From Bacteroidaceae bacterium (GTDB lineage: Bacteria > Bacteroidota > Bacteroidia > Bacteroidales > Bacteroidaceae), in the NCBI GenBank assembly GCA_017507105.1, contig JAFWBM010000039.1, forward strand, positions 124,001 through 188,000: a stretch of DNA of 64,000 nt. Reading direction: 5' to 3'. Under the pieces are notes generated by a model that was not told the DNA's origin, did not search any database, and saw nothing but the letters and a program-made list of their open reading frames with translations. Below are positions 19,524 through 29,144 of the stretch, in pieces (positions within the stretch are counted from its first letter, which is position 1; the number at the start of each line of letters is the position of its first letter). The translations under genes and the position numbers were made by a program.

Positions 19524-20780
19524 TTATTGCATATTTGTAGCTGGTTTGTTTTCCTGTTTGTTTACGTAACGGCTTATGCACAATACAATTCCTATGTATG
19601 TACAGTTTATGATAAACGAAGTACCGCCCTGGCTTATCAGTGGTAACGGTTGTCCTGTCACTATTGATGATACAGATATAGTCATGTGCATAAATGCTTG
19701 GAAGGCTATAAGTATACCTATTCCTATGACAAGGAATGTAGAGTAGGGATCTTCACAATCTTTTGCAATGATTCCGCAACGGTACAAAAGAGTAAGGTAT
19801 AGTATTATAGTGAAAACTCCCCCAATCAATCCAAGTTCTTCCAGTATTATTGCAAATATATAGTCGTTATTGGCATGTGGTATAAAGTCGCGACGAACCG
19901 AGTTGCCTGGGCCGCGTCCTAAAAGACCACCCTCGGCAATCGCTACTTTAGAGTATATATACTGTTCGTTACCGCTTATTTTTACCTCTTCGGGACGTTT
20001 GGGGGCATCGGAATTTGCAATGTTTGCAATTCTGTTTCTCCATGTGATTAACTTGCTTCCGATTTTTCCATAATCCTTAACACTGTCGGGCAAGCTCAGA
20101 AGTGTTCCTATACCTATTCCAATTCCAACTACTCCTATCGTTATAAGAGTTGTCAAGTGTTTCCAATTGACACGTCCCACGAACATCATTGTGAATGATA
20201 CAACGAGTATGATAGCTACGGTGGAGAGGTTTTCTGTAATTATGAATATACATGGTAACAAGGCTGTACATAGAATGAGTAACATTGTATAGTCACCGCG
20301 TCTGCCGTCCCCTCTAAGGCTACGGCTTATGAGTTCCATCGATTCGTCCCATGTGAGTCTTGTACCTTCCTCCTTCTGTGCTTTTGCCAGTATAAGAGAT
20401 ATGAACATTACGACACCTAATTTGACAACCTCGAAATGCTGGAACTTATATCCGAATATCTCTATCCATCGTAAGCTGCTGTTCAGTTCGGCACCACCAC
20501 CTACAAGTGCATACACAAGCATGGCAATACCTATTATGTATACCCCCCTTGTGGAGCTCTTTATCCATGATGCCTTCATGGTATGGATAAACCATGTAAT
20601 AAAGACGCCGCTTATTATAAAAATGGCATGTCGGGTTATAGGTATCCAGTAGCTCTTGTCGTATGTCTGGCGACTACTTGCACTGAACACCTCTATCAAT
20701 GATAGAATGCACAGAGTAAAGAAAATGCACCAAATGATACGATCTCCTTTGAATAGTCTTGCCGTAATTCCGTTACTCAT
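19524..20780 (-). CDS. ftsW: Peptidoglycan glycosyltransferase FtsW
   Basis: A 418-residue SEDS-family polymerase with about ten membrane segments. The signature TGQPLPLISQGGTSFIIN lies near residue 370, and FGYKFQHFEVVKLG matches the conserved loop normally ending in E-x-x-K. Together with the class B PBP FtsI of this cluster it polymerises septal glycan strands. Its ATG overlaps the murD stop in the sequence ATGAGTAA and is preceded by AAGGAGAA. Confidence 0.92.
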   Translation of the reverse strand: MSNGITARLFKGDRIIWCIFFTLCILSLIEVFSASSRQTYDKSYWIPITRHAIFIISGVFITWFIHTMKASWIKSSTRGVYIIGIAMLVYALVGGGAELNSSLRWIEIFGYKFQHFEVVKLGVVMFISLILAKAQKEEGTRLTWDESMELISRSLRGDGRRGDYTMLLILCTALLPCIFIITENLSTVAIILVVSFTMMFVGRVNWKHLTTLITIGVVGIGIGIGTLLSLPDSVKDYGKIGSKLITWRNRIANIANSDAPKRPEEVKISGNEQYIYSKVAIAEGGLLGRGPGNSVRRDFIPHANNDYIFAIILEELGLIGGVFTIILYLTLLYRCGIIAKDCEDPYSTFLVIGIGILIAFQAFMHMTISVSSIVTGQPLPLISQGGTSFIINCTYIGIVLCISRYVNKQENKPATNMQ

Positions 20781-22122
20781 TGTTCTCCTTCTTTAGTTTG
20801 TATACCTCCTCTTTGAACTGGCGTCCTCTGTCCTCGTAGCTGCTGAATAGGTCAAAACTTGCACAACATGGACTCAGCAAAACAGTCTCTCCTTCTTTAG
20901 CAAGACGTACAGCCTCACTAATGCATCCCTGAACTGAGTCAACATCTGCAATAGGCAGTCCGAAACTGTCAAAGAATTTATGTAACTTGCTGTTATCGGC
21001 TCCCATGAATATGAGTGCACTGCACTTCTCGCGTACAAGCTCGGCTATTTCGCTATAATCGTTACCCTTATCTTTTCCACCTAAAATCAGTACAGTCTTG
21101 TTTTTCATGCTTTGAAGTGCATACCAGCAACTGTTTACATTTGTAGCTTTCGAATCGTTGATAAACTCAACTCCCTTTATACGTGCCACCTTCTCCAATC
21201 TGTGCTCTACACCTTGAAAGCTCTTTAGCGCTTCGCGTATTGTCTCTTTGCGTATTCCTGCAACATTTGCTGATATTCCGGCAGCCATTGAATTGTATAG
21301 GTTGTGCTTACCTGTCAGTGACAACTCCTCCTGTTCCATGTTGAAGGGAGTGGGCTCTGTAAATATAATTTTGTGTTCTTCGGTGTATGCAGCAAGTCCC
21401 TCTTCTCTCTTTTCTGCAAAGGGATATAGTTTGCCATGTTTATATTTTGTAAGCTCGTTTTGTATTATGGGGTCATCGTTCCAAAAAACAAAAGCATCGT
21501 CGGGCCCCTGATTCTGTATTATACGGAACTTGGCATCCACATAGTTTTGCATGCAATGGTCGTATCTGTCGAGATGATCAGGTGTTATGTTCATAAGTAC
21601 CGCTACATTGGCTCTGAACTCGTACATATTGTCGAGTTGGAAACTGCTCAACTCTACAATATAATAGTCCTTGTCTCCTTGTGCAACCTGCAGAGCAAGG
21701 CTGTTTCCTATGTTTCCGGCTAAACCGACATTCAAACCTGCCTGTTGGAATATATGATATATGAGCGATGTCGTTGTTGTCTTGCCATTGCTTCCGGTTA
21801 TACATACCATCTTTGCTTTAGTATATCGACCGGCGAATTCAATCTCCGAGATTATAGGTATTCCGGCCTCCCTTGCTTCCGAAACAATTGGTGCGTTGTT
21901 TGGTATCCCGGGGCTCTTTATTATCTCGTGGGCATTGAGGATAAGTTCCTTTGTATGTTGCTTCTCTTCCCATACAATATTATGCTCGTCAAGCATATTC
22001 TTGTACTTATCCGAGATAGTCCCGTAATCCGATACAAAAACATCGAATCCCAATTTGTTTGCAAGTATGGCTGCACCTGCTCCGCTTTCTCCTGCTCCTA
22101 ATACAACTATACGTTTCTCCAT
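20773..22122 (-). CDS. murD: UDP-N-acetylmuramoylalanine--D-glutamate ligase
   Basis: A 449-residue Mur ligase that adds D-Glu. VVLGAGESGAGAAILANKLG starts the UDP-binding domain; the P-loop is CITGSNGKTTTTSLIYHI near residue 110; NITPDHLDRYDH, EHRLEKV and FINDSKATNVNSCWYAL are MurD-specific; ILGGKDKGNDYSEI and LLSPCCASFDLFSSYEDRG end it. It lies one base from mraY. Confidence 0.96.
   Translation of the reverse strand: MEKRIVVLGAGESGAGAAILANKLGFDVFVSDYGTISDKYKNMLDEHNIVWEEKQHTKELILNAHEIIKSPGIPNNAPIVSEAREAGIPIISEIEFAGRYTKAKMVCITGSNGKTTTTSLIYHIFQQAGLNVGLAGNIGNSLALQVAQGDKDYYIVELSSFQLDNMYEFRANVAVLMNITPDHLDRYDHCMQNYVDAKFRIIQNQGPDDAFVFWNDDPIIQNELTKYKHGKLYPFAEKREEGLAAYTEEHKIIFTEPTPFNMEQEELSLTGKHNLYNSMAAGISANVAGIRKETIREALKSFQGVEHRLEKVARIKGVEFINDSKATNVNSCWYALQSMKNKTVLILGGKDKGNDYSEIAELVREKCSALIFMGADNSKLHKFFDSFGLPIADVDSVQGCISEAVRLAKEGETVLLSPCCASFDLFSSYEDRGRQFKEEVYKLKKENNE
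20783..20790 (-). promoter_or_regulatory. Shine-Dalgarno of ftsW inside murD
   Basis: On the minus strand AAGGAGAA ends two bases short of an ACA spacer before the ftsW start, within the last murD codons; the overlap reads ATGAGTAA. It has the same form as the mraZ/rsmH junction. Confidence 0.65.
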
Positions 22123-22123
22123 A

Positions 22124-23383
22124 TTATCTTATCTTCAATGTCATTAGGGTTATCGCTGCCATTATTATTGTAACAATCCAGAATCTTACTGTTACTTTCG
22201 ACTCGTGCATGGGTCTTTCGGGCCCTTTGAACACGTAGCTACATTCGGGGTCCAATTTGTTGTCAGTTATGGTGTAGTGGTGGTGCAGGGGCGCACATCG
22301 GAACAGACGCTGTTTTACTCCTCTCTTCTTGCCCCGTTTGAAGTATGCTGTCTGCAGTATCACTGAAAGATTCTCTACCACGAATATTCCGCACAATAGA
22401 ACCAGTAATATCTCTTTGTGTAATAATATTGCTATAACAGCTATAATACCGCCTATGGTAAGGCTTCCGGTATCTCCCATGAAAACCTGCGCGGGATGTG
22501 AATTGTACCATAGAAAGCCTATAAGCGCTCCAATAAAGGCGAAAGAGAAGATAACAACCTCCTCGCTACCCGGGAGATACATTATATTTAGGTATTCAGC
22601 CCATCCGACGTGGCTCGAGACATATGCCAGGACTGCCAGTGCCACACCCATTATTGCTGCATTGCCCGATAACATTCCATCCATTCCATCGTTAAGGTTG
22701 GCCCCATTTGATACAGCTGTAACAATAAATACAGTTACTATTACAAAGAATATCCATCCGGCTGCATTTGCATATTTCCCACAGAAAGAGAATAGCTCAT
22801 TATAGTCGAAATTGTGATTCTTTATAAATGGGATTGTTGTCTTGTTCAGTTTCTCTGGGGTAGTACGGTGCTGTATCTCAACAACATTGTTACCAACATT
22901 TACCGATACGTTTTCTCGCATTACAGCTTGTGGGCTCAGGTATAGTGTAATACCAATCAGAAGTCCTAAAGCTACTTGAGCTACAACCTTTACCTTTCCC
23001 GGAATACCCTCTTTGTTTTTCTTGAATGTCTTTATATAGTCGTCTATGAAACCAATTATTCCAAGCCATACGGTGGTTACTAGCAACAATAGCATATATA
23101 TGTTGTTAAGACGGCCTATGAGTAGGCAAGGAACTAAAATCGCAGCTATAATAATCAGTCCACCCATAGTGGGGACGCCTTTCTTCAAGTTGTTACTGTC
23201 AAGGTCGCGTAGCGTTTCCGATATTTGGTGTCGACGGAACAGACTAATGAAATACTGTCCGAATATGGTAGAAATTAGTAGCGCTATAACTATTGCCGAC
23301 AGTGCTCTGAATGATGTATACCCAAGAAGACGTGCTCCCGGTATATCATACTCCTGTAATATTTTCGATAGCTCGTAAAGCAT
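22124..23383 (-). CDS. mraY: Phospho-MurNAc-pentapeptide transferase
   Basis: A 419-residue polytopic membrane enzyme that makes lipid I from UDP-MurNAc-pentapeptide and undecaprenyl phosphate. Motifs: KKGVPTMGGLIIIAA, FIDDYIKTFKKNKEGIPGK, SNGANLNDGMDGML, FMGDTGSLTIGGIIA and APLHHHY. The long loop at residues 155-200 between membrane helices is typical of Bacteroidetes MraY. It lies between murE and murD. Confidence 0.95.
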   Translation of the reverse strand: MLYELSKILQEYDIPGARLLGYTSFRALSAIVIALLISTIFGQYFISLFRRHQISETLRDLDSNNLKKGVPTMGGLIIIAAILVPCLLIGRLNNIYMLLLLVTTVWLGIIGFIDDYIKTFKKNKEGIPGKVKVVAQVALGLLIGITLYLSPQAVMRENVSVNVGNNVVEIQHRTTPEKLNKTTIPFIKNHNFDYNELFSFCGKYANAAGWIFFVIVTVFIVTAVSNGANLNDGMDGMLSGNAAIMGVALAVLAYVSSHVGWAEYLNIMYLPGSEEVVIFSFAFIGALIGFLWYNSHPAQVFMGDTGSLTIGGIIAVIAILLHKEILLVLLCGIFVVENLSVILQTAYFKRGKKRGVKQRLFRCAPLHHHYTITDNKLDPECSYVFKGPERPMHESKVTVRFWIVTIIMAAITLMTLKIR

Positions 23384-23396
23384 GCTCTTTTATTAT

Positions 23397-24851
23397 TTAA
23401 AGATTGAAAATTTCATTTATAACCTCTTTGTCATCGAAGTGATGTTTTACACCTTTTATATCTTGGTAGTTTTCGTGCCCTTTGCCGGCTACTACCACAA
23501 CATCGCCTTTGCTTGCAAGTGCGCATGCTGTTTTTATAGCCTCCTTACGATCGCTGATGGCAATTACTTTCTTTTTCTGCTCATCGGTGAGTCCGGCCAA
23601 CATATCGTTTATAATATCTTGTGGCTCTTCGAAACGCGGATTATCCGATGTTATGATAACCCTATTGCTTGCTTTTACAGCCTCTTGTGCCATTAATGGA
23701 CGTTTGCCTTTATCACGGTTGCCTCCGGCGCCGATGACTGTTATTACATTTCCCTTGCCATGAAGTACCTCATTTACAGTTCCAAGCACATTCTTTATGG
23801 CATCGGGCGTGTGGGCATAATCGACGATTGCAAAGACACCATCCTTTGAGCGCATTGTCTCGAAACGGCCCGAAACCGGTTGCATGGCGCTAAGCACTTG
23901 CAGTACATCTTCGGGTTTCTTGCCAAGTTCGACTGCTGTACCGAAGATTGCCAGAAGATTGCTTACATTGAATCGTCCTGTTAGTAAAGTACTGAACTCT
24001 ATGTTGTTGAATTCCAATAGCATCCCATCGAGATGTGTTTCTATGATTCGTCCTTTGTAGTCGCATATTGTCCTTGTTGAATATCTCTTTATGTCGGCAC
24101 GAGTGTTTTGTAACATTACCATGCCATTCTTGTCGTCAAGGTTGGTTATTGCAAATGCGTCTCTGGGCAACATATCGAAGAAACTCTTTTTAGCCTTTAG
24201 ATAGTTATCCATTGTTTCGTGGAAATCAATATGATCGCGTGTCAGATTCGTGAATATGCCTCCTGCAAATTTCAAACCTCCTACACGTCCTTGCGCCAAA
24301 GCATGTGAACTGACCTCCATAAAAGCATATTCACATCCTTGTTCGGCCATTTCGCCCAACAATCGGTTTAGCGTTATTGCATCGGGTGTTGTGTGCGTCG
24401 AGGGATACTCCTTCCCATCTATGTAGTTGCATACGGTAGATATAAGTCCGCAGCGATGTCCCATGCTGCGCATGAGTCTGTATAACAATGTTGCAATAGT
24501 GGTCTTACCGTTTGTTCCTGTTACTCCCACCAACTTCATTTTATCGGTCGGATTTCCATAAAAGGTTGTCGCAACCTTGCCCACAATAGCCGATGCATCG
24601 GCTACTTTCACATAAGCTACCGATGGATTCAGTTTCTGTGGCATATCTTCGCAAATTATGACCGATGCACCATTCTCCTCGGCTGCTGCAATATATTCGT
24701 GACCGTCTACTTGTGTACCACGCATGGCTACAAAAGCGTATCCCTCCTTTATTTTACGTGAGTCGATGTCTATTCCGCTTATTTCCACCTCCTCTTTGGG
24801 AAGAACCATTTGTGTATATTGTATCTCCTTTATAAGTACATTCAGTTTCAT
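23397..24851 (-). CDS. murE: UDP-MurNAc-tripeptide synthetase, meso-DAP type
   Basis: A 484-residue Mur ligase: [19 protein letters not shown]-loop, the [15 protein letters not shown] stretch, the conserved carbamylated-Lys region [10 protein letters not shown], and [13 protein letters not shown]. The DNPR motif is the known signature of enzymes adding meso-diaminopimelate rather than lysine, in agreement with a meso-DAP dehydrogenase gene elsewhere in the window (58497-59396). The start has an AAAGGAGAG Shine-Dalgarno (24864-24856). It lies 11 bases after ftsI. Confidence 0.96.
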   Translation of the reverse strand: MKLNVLIKEIQYTQMVLPKEEVEISGIDIDSRKIKEGYAFVAMRGTQVDGHEYIAAAEENGASVIICEDMPQKLNPSVAYVKVADASAIVGKVATTFYGNPTDKMKLVGVTGTNGKTTIATLLYRLMRSMGHRCGLISTVCNYIDGKEYPSTHTTPDAITLNRLLGEMAEQGCEYAFMEVSSHALAQGRVGGLKFAGGIFTNLTRDHIDFHETMDNYLKAKKSFFDMLPRDAFAITNLDDKNGMVMLQNTRADIKRYSTRTICDYKGRIIETHLDGMLLEFNNIEFSTLLTGRFNVSNLLAIFGTAVELGKKPEDVLQVLSAMQPVSGRFETMRSKDGVFAIVDYAHTPDAIKNVLGTVNEVLHGKGNVITVIGAGGNRDKGKRPLMAQEAVKASNRVIITSDNPRFEEPQDIINDMLAGLTDEQKKKVIAISDRKEAIKTACALASKGDVVVVAGKGHENYQDIKGVKHHFDDKEVINEIFNL

Positions 24852-24862
24852 CTTACTCTCCT

Positions 24863-27067
24863 TTATGGTTTTAACGTTAATCTTACATGTGTGCCTTTAG
24901 CGACTTTTTGTCCTGCCGAAATACTTTGCGAGGTTACTTTACCATATCCGCTTATTGTTACATTCACTCCTGCGCAGTTCATCAGATATACAGCATCTTT
25001 CGCTCCCATTCCAATTACGTTAGGGATAACGTTGCTGTTAAGTTCTCTGCTTTCCATTATTATATTCCCGATACTGTCGGCTTTCACAACTCCCCATGAT
25101 GGGTCTTCAAGGTCGTCACTTATATTCCCTTCCTTGATATCAATATCCATTTCATCGAGAATGTAGCTGGCTGCTGTCAGGTTTCCTCGCTTTATTCTTG
25201 GTAACTTGGCATTTATTGTATCTTCTGCACTGGCAAGTGGACGGCGTTCATTCTTGGCCATTATCTTTTCAGCAATCTCCTTGAATATTACAGCCGATGT
25301 GCTTCCTCCGCCTCCGATATTATTTATGTTTTGTACAATGCATGTATATTCCGGTTCCTCAACAGGGAAAAACCCACAGAAACTAAGCAGGTTGCCTTTG
25401 TCGTTAAGTGCAGTTCCGGTCTTTCCTGCAATGGATACTTTCTGTGACTTCGCTCTGGCACCTGTTGCTCTGTGCTCGTTTACTACAGCTCTGAGCATCC
25501 TTTTCAAGGATGCGATGGTAGATGGCGATAGCATTTCGTTGTTAAGGACAACGGGGTCGAAACTCTCTACTATATCACCATCTTTCAATATGGCCTTTAC
25601 AAGGCGAGGTGCCATCTGTACACCATTGTTGGCTATTCCATTGTAGAAGGTTATCATATTGAGTGCTGTTTGCGAGGTGGCATATCCGCGTGACATAGCT
25701 TGCAGATCTGGTTTTGACCATAATGGGCTTTGGGGTGTACGGAATGTAGGTCTTCTTTCGCAGTCGAGCAGATTATAGTTGGTCTTCATTCCCAATTCTG
25801 TAAGTCGGTCTGTGAACCTTTTGGGATTATCCTTGTAGGCACTGTCTATAATCAAGGCCATTCCTACGTTGGAGGAGTTCTGAATTACCTCTGTGACGGT
25901 CTGCCATTTCTTCTTTGGTTTTACAGCATCGTGTATTGCTCGCCCATGCATATAGTGTATTCCTCCGTATGTCCTTACTGAGTCCTCCTCCTTTATCTTC
26001 TCATCTTCAAGTGCTATTGAAAGAGCTATAGGCTTGAAGATGGAGCCGGGTTCTCTTAGGTCGGCAAGAGCATGGTTGGGTGTCTCGTTATATTTGCTTG
26101 CTTCGTATGTCTCTATATATTCGCCATTATCATTTTGTGATAGGTTGACAATAGCTTTTATGTCTCCACTCTTTACCTCCATGAGAATTACCCATCCTGC
26201 TTTAGAACCGAAGTTTGTAAGTCCGTCTCTCAAAGCCTTTTCACAGATATCCTGCATCCCTACATTAAGAGTGGTCTGTATATCCATACCGTGAATTACA
26301 GGGATGTCGATAATCTCTTTCTCTTTTTCGCTGTGCATTATACCTGCAACGCCTCTAAGTATTGAGTCGTACTTCGCATCCAGTCCATGCTTGTCTACTT
26401 TAGGAGGACGTTTGGAATCTCCTTTATCAAGAACTTTATAGTCGCCAAGTGTGCTGTATGCAAGCGAACCGAAAAATTTTTTTCTATACATGAATTTATC
26501 GGCCGATAGTCCCGAGTATATCTTTTTCTCGCACAAAATAGGCAGTTCCTCGGCTGCACGATATTGTGTATATGAGGCGTAAAGCTGGTGATCGGGGCAA
26601 AGAGGGTACTTTCTTCGACCGAATCGGCTCTTGTCCCCTTTCTTTAGGTTTCGTCCGGCATTAAGATGTTTTTTGAAAGTCTCTTTGTCCCATTGTGGGA
26701 ATATCTTGGCCAATCCTATACACAAGCTGTCGAGTCCTTCGTTCCAGATAGAGTCTTTCTTGGCTTTTATCTCTTTTTTACGTTTATCACCATAACTGTA
26801 ATCTTTCAGGTTGTCGAAATTTATATACAACCTATACTTTATCATGTTGCTTACCAGCAGCTCGCCGTCGTCACTTAGGATATCTCCTCTCTTGGGCTCA
26901 ATTATCCTATTGTATACAATGGCATTTTTTGATACATCGAGCCAGTATTGTCTTTCGAGCGTTATCAGTATTATGGCCTTTGCTATAATAAGTAGTGCCC
27001 AAACCGAGAATCCGAAGATTATCAGTATCTTGAATCGACGTATTATGTTCTTCTTGTATATGAACAT
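24863..27067 (-). CDS. ftsI: Division-specific class B penicillin-binding protein (FtsI) with PASTA domain
   Basis: A 734-residue septal transpeptidase. One membrane anchor lies at residues 14-36 ([20 protein letters not shown]). The dimerisation/pedestal region includes [12 protein letters not shown]. The transpeptidase domain has SxxK S342-I-F-K, SxN S398-S-N400 and KTG at 548-550. A C-terminal PASTA domain (about 672-734: [18 protein letters not shown]) follows. It crosslinks septal peptidoglycan with FtsW. The long family-typical inserts make it bigger than the E. coli protein. It sits between ftsL and murE. Confidence 0.95.
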   Translation of the reverse strand: MFIYKKNIIRRFKILIIFGFSVWALLIIAKAIILITLERQYWLDVSKNAIVYNRIIEPKRGDILSDDGELLVSNMIKYRLYINFDNLKDYSYGDKRKKEIKAKKDSIWNEGLDSLCIGLAKIFPQWDKETFKKHLNAGRNLKKGDKSRFGRRKYPLCPDHQLYASYTQYRAAEELPILCEKKIYSGLSADKFMYRKKFFGSLAYSTLGDYKVLDKGDSKRPPKVDKHGLDAKYDSILRGVAGIMHSEKEKEIIDIPVIHGMDIQTTLNVGMQDICEKALRDGLTNFGSKAGWVILMEVKSGDIKAIVNLSQNDNGEYIETYEASKYNETPNHALADLREPGSIFKPIALSIALEDEKIKEEDSVRTYGGIHYMHGRAIHDAVKPKKKWQTVTEVIQNSSNVGMALIIDSAYKDNPKRFTDRLTELGMKTNYNLLDCERRPTFRTPQSPLWSKPDLQAMSRGYATSQTALNMITFYNGIANNGVQMAPRLVKAILKDGDIVESFDPVVLNNEMLSPSTIASLKRMLRAVVNEHRATGARAKSQKVSIAGKTGTALNDKGNLLSFCGFFPVEEPEYTCIVQNINNIGGGGSTSAVIFKEIAEKIMAKNERRPLASAEDTINAKLPRIKRGNLTAASYILDEMDIDIKEGNISDDLEDPSWGVVKADSIGNIIMESRELNSNVIPNVIGMGAKDAVYLMNCAGVNVTISGYGKVTSQSISAGQKVAKGTHVRLTLKP

Positions 27068-27082
27068 CTTTTTGCTGCTTTT

Positions 27083-27424
27083 TTACCTTATGGTGAATGG
27101 TGGGTTTGTTGCTGTCTTTAATTTGCTATCGTATTTATTGACATACTTCTCTATATTGGACTGACGGCTCTTTTCTGAGAATTCGCTTTGGAGGGTCAAT
27201 AGTTGATATCTCATGTCTTGGCGTTCGGCACGAAGTGCCTTTATGCTTTTCAGCTCTTGTCTATATGAGTATCTGTTGCTTACATATATGAAAGCATATA
27301 GGACAATGAGTAGTATGAGCCAAATGTTCTTTATGAAGATATCGCTCTTGAAGAGTTTGCCACCCAATATGGTGTTTATAATCTTTCCTCTTTTTCTGGG
27401 TGTTGTATTCTCTTTATTGCTCAT
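27083..27424 (-). CDS. ftsL: FtsL-like division protein
   Basis: A 113-residue bitopic protein: basic cytoplasmic N-terminus, one membrane segment (NIWLILLIVLYAFIYVSN, residues 34-51) and a short coiled coil (RQELKSIKALRAERQDMRYQLLTLQSEF). The architecture and its position between rsmH and ftsI mark it as FtsL, which pairs with a DivIC/FtsB-type partner to link FtsQ and FtsWI. Sequence identity across FtsL proteins is low, so the name rests mainly on context. Confidence 0.82.
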   Translation of the reverse strand: MSNKENTTPRKRGKIINTILGGKLFKSDIFIKNIWLILLIVLYAFIYVSNRYSYRQELKSIKALRAERQDMRYQLLTLQSEFSEKSRQSNIEKYVNKYDSKLKTATNPPFTIR

Positions 27425-27434
27425 GGTGTTTGTT

Positions 27435-28340
27435 CTATATCTTTATTGCAATTCGAAGTTTGGCACTGCGTGAGCGTGGATTCCTTTCCATCTCTTCTGC
27501 TGTCGGCAGTATCACCTTTTTGGTCTCGAAAGGTGAAGTAGACCTTCCAAAGAAATCTTTTTCAATTATTCCGTCTATGTTACCGCTTTTCATAAAGTTC
27601 TTTACTATGCGATCCTCGATAGAGTGGTAGGTTATTACTACCAGACGCCCTCCTGGTTTCAGCAGTTCCTCTGCTTGGATTAACATCTCCTTAAGGCTTT
27701 CAACCTCCTGGTTTATCTCTATGCGCAGTGCTTGGAATATTTTGGCCATCTCTTTCTTCTCGCGTTGTGGCGGGCAAAAGGGTTTGGCTGCCTCCAATAG
27801 ATCGTTTATTCGATGGAAAGGTTTTTCTTCTCTACGCTTAACAATGGTTGCTGCCAGTTTTCTGCAGCAGTTTAGCTCTCCATATAGTTTGAATATTCTT
27901 GTCAGTTCCTCTTCGCTTGCCTCGTTCAGCAGTTGTGCTGCTGTTCTGCCTCCGCGTTTGTTCATTCTCATGTCGAGCTCGGCATCGAAACGGAAAGAGA
28001 ATCCGCGTGTCTCATCATCGAAGTGGTGCCCCGATACTCCTAAGTCGGCAAGCAGTGCGTCAATTTGATCTACATTGTGGTATCTCATGAAGTTGTAAAG
28101 GTATCTGAAATTGCCACGAACGAATGTAAAGCGACTGTCGTCAGGGGCATTCTGTTCGGCATCTTCATCTTGGTCGAAACTGTAGAGGTGACCTTTGGCT
28201 CCCATACGGCTGATAATTTCGCGTGAGTGGCCTCCTCCACCGAATGTCACATCTACACAGATGTCGTTACTATCTATCATCATACCGTCTACACTCTCTT
28301 TAAGCATTACCGGAGTGTGATATGTAGTCTCTTTACTCAT
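27435..28340 (-). CDS. rsmH: 16S rRNA (cytosine-1402-N4)-methyltransferase
   Basis: A 301-residue SAM-dependent enzyme (old name MraW). Motifs: YHTPVMLKESVDGM, DVTFGGGGHSREI (SAM loop), DALLADLGVSGHHFD, FSFRFDAELDMRMN and the C-terminal YHSIEDRIVKNFM with NPRSRSAKLRIA. It methylates N4 of C1402 in the decoding centre. An upstream TTG-type extension (to 28376) is possible, but ATG 28340 has a strong Shine-Dalgarno and the family start. It overlaps mraZ by eight bases (ATGAGTAA). Confidence 0.95.
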   Translation of the reverse strand: MSKETTYHTPVMLKESVDGMMIDSNDICVDVTFGGGGHSREIISRMGAKGHLYSFDQDEDAEQNAPDDSRFTFVRGNFRYLYNFMRYHNVDQIDALLADLGVSGHHFDDETRGFSFRFDAELDMRMNKRGGRTAAQLLNEASEEELTRIFKLYGELNCCRKLAATIVKRREEKPFHRINDLLEAAKPFCPPQREKKEMAKIFQALRIEINQEVESLKEMLIQAEELLKPGGRLVVITYHSIEDRIVKNFMKSGNIDGIIEKDFFGRSTSPFETKKVILPTAEEMERNPRSRSAKLRIAIKI

Positions 28341-28797
28341 TGTTGCCTCCTTTCTCTCTTTGCATAACCTTTTCAAGCTCCTTACTGAACTCTTCGGAAC
28401 TCATGAATGGCTGTTCCAGTATCTCTTTTGCCCACACCTCTATGGTGTCGTCCATGCCTATGAATCGGACCTCTTGTGATATGGCCGCTATGTCGCGATA
28501 TCTTTTCTGTAAAAGAATCCTGCCGTTGCTGTCTATCGCAAGTTCTTCGGCATCGGATACGAACATACGGAATAACATTTGGTCGTGTGCATCCCATCTG
28601 TTTAACCTTGCGCGAAGCTCGTCAAGAAGTTTATTCCATGTGGTTTCGGGATAGAGAACAAGACATTGTTGATGTGGATCCTTGCGCAGGATTACCTTGT
28701 CACACTCTTCCGATTGGAGTATGCGACGGAAACAGGCAGGTAAGAATACGCGCCCTTTGTTGTCTGTTTTAGCTTCTATGTTGCCTGTAAACCGCAT
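28333..28797 (-). CDS. mraZ: Transcriptional regulator MraZ
   Basis: A 154-residue protein with two SpoVT/AbrB-like swapped-hairpin motifs: NIEAKTDNKGRVFLPACFRR near the N-terminus and LAIDSNGRILLQKRYRDIAA in the second half. MraZ oligomers bind TGGGN repeats and repress or tune their own dcw operon in other bacteria. A longer upstream frame reaches 28857, but MRFTGNIEAK at 28797 is the family start. It heads the dcw cluster, and a matching operator lies 40 bases upstream. Confidence 0.93.
   Translation of the reverse strand: MRFTGNIEAKTDNKGRVFLPACFRRILQSEECDKVILRKDPHQQCLVLYPETTWNKLLDELRARLNRWDAHDQMLFRMFVSDAEELAIDSNGRILLQKRYRDIAAISQEVRFIGMDDTIEVWAKEILEQPFMSSEEFSKELEKVMQREKGGNNE
28346..28353 (-). 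promoter_or_regulatory. Strong Shine-Dalgarno of rsmH inside mraZ
   Basis: On the minus strand AAAGGAGG ends five bases before ATG 28340 and lies inside the last mraZ codons. It decides the rsmH start and is atypical for the phylum. Confidence 0.8.
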
Positions 28798-28826
28798 GCT
28801 TTTATTCCAAAATAGTATAATCGTTT

Positions 28827-28860
28827 CAAAATTACACAATTCCCCACAATTCCCCACAAT
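28827..28860 (-). promoter_or_regulatory. MraZ operator overlapping the mraZ promoter
   Basis: On the minus strand the 10-base unit GTGGGGAATT occurs twice in tandem (plus-strand cores TCCCCA at 28841-28846 and 28851-28856), giving TGGGG boxes with five-base spacers. This is the spacing described for MraZ sites (TGGGN-N5-TGGGN). A -7-like TAATTTTG (28834-28827) follows directly, so bound MraZ would cover the promoter. A third box is degenerate (TGTAA). Confidence 0.65.
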
Positions 28861-29081
28861 CTTTTGACAACAAATTTTTATAAAGTTTTCAACAGGTGGC
28901 GTTAAATCTCTGATATTTATATTGCGTTGAAAATAAATTTGTTGCTTGGGAGTGTGTGTGGTGTTACAACGAGAGTTATTCCGATTATCATCAGCTGTCT
29001 GATGTATCAGACAAAATAGATGCCCATACTACTACACGCCCTCTGCCTGCTTATATGTTTGGAGGATGGTAAACGAGTAAT

Positions 29082-29137
29082 AATCATATAAATAAAGGTA
29101 TCGCTTCAACTGAAGCGATACCTTTATTTATATGATT
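29082..29137 (-). terminator. 27-bp perfect hairpin after nhaA
   Basis: Bases 29082-29108 and 29111-29137 are perfect reverse complements with a two-base centre. The middle reads ATAAATAAAGGT at one arm and ACCTTTATTTAT at the other, arms also used by the terminator at 58445. It lies seven bases after the nhaA stop. No clean U-tract follows. Confidence 0.75.
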
Positions 29138-29144
29138 GAAACAA

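Larger units (their letters stand above)
28798..29144. other. Intergenic region between mraZ and nhaA
   Basis: This 347-base gap contains the mraZ promoter/operator on the mraZ side, an A/T-rich stretch, a 7-bp hairpin TGTCTGA-TGTA-TCAGACA at 28996-29013 of unknown role, and the long terminator hairpin of nhaA at 29082-29137. I see no open frame with coding character and no RNA gene. Confidence 0.6.

Noticed and set aside
28996-29013. TGTCTGA-TGTA-TCAGACA hairpin as a terminator or RNA element
   Set aside because: Only seven base pairs, no U-tract and no adjacent gene end; kept only as a note in the intergenic entry.
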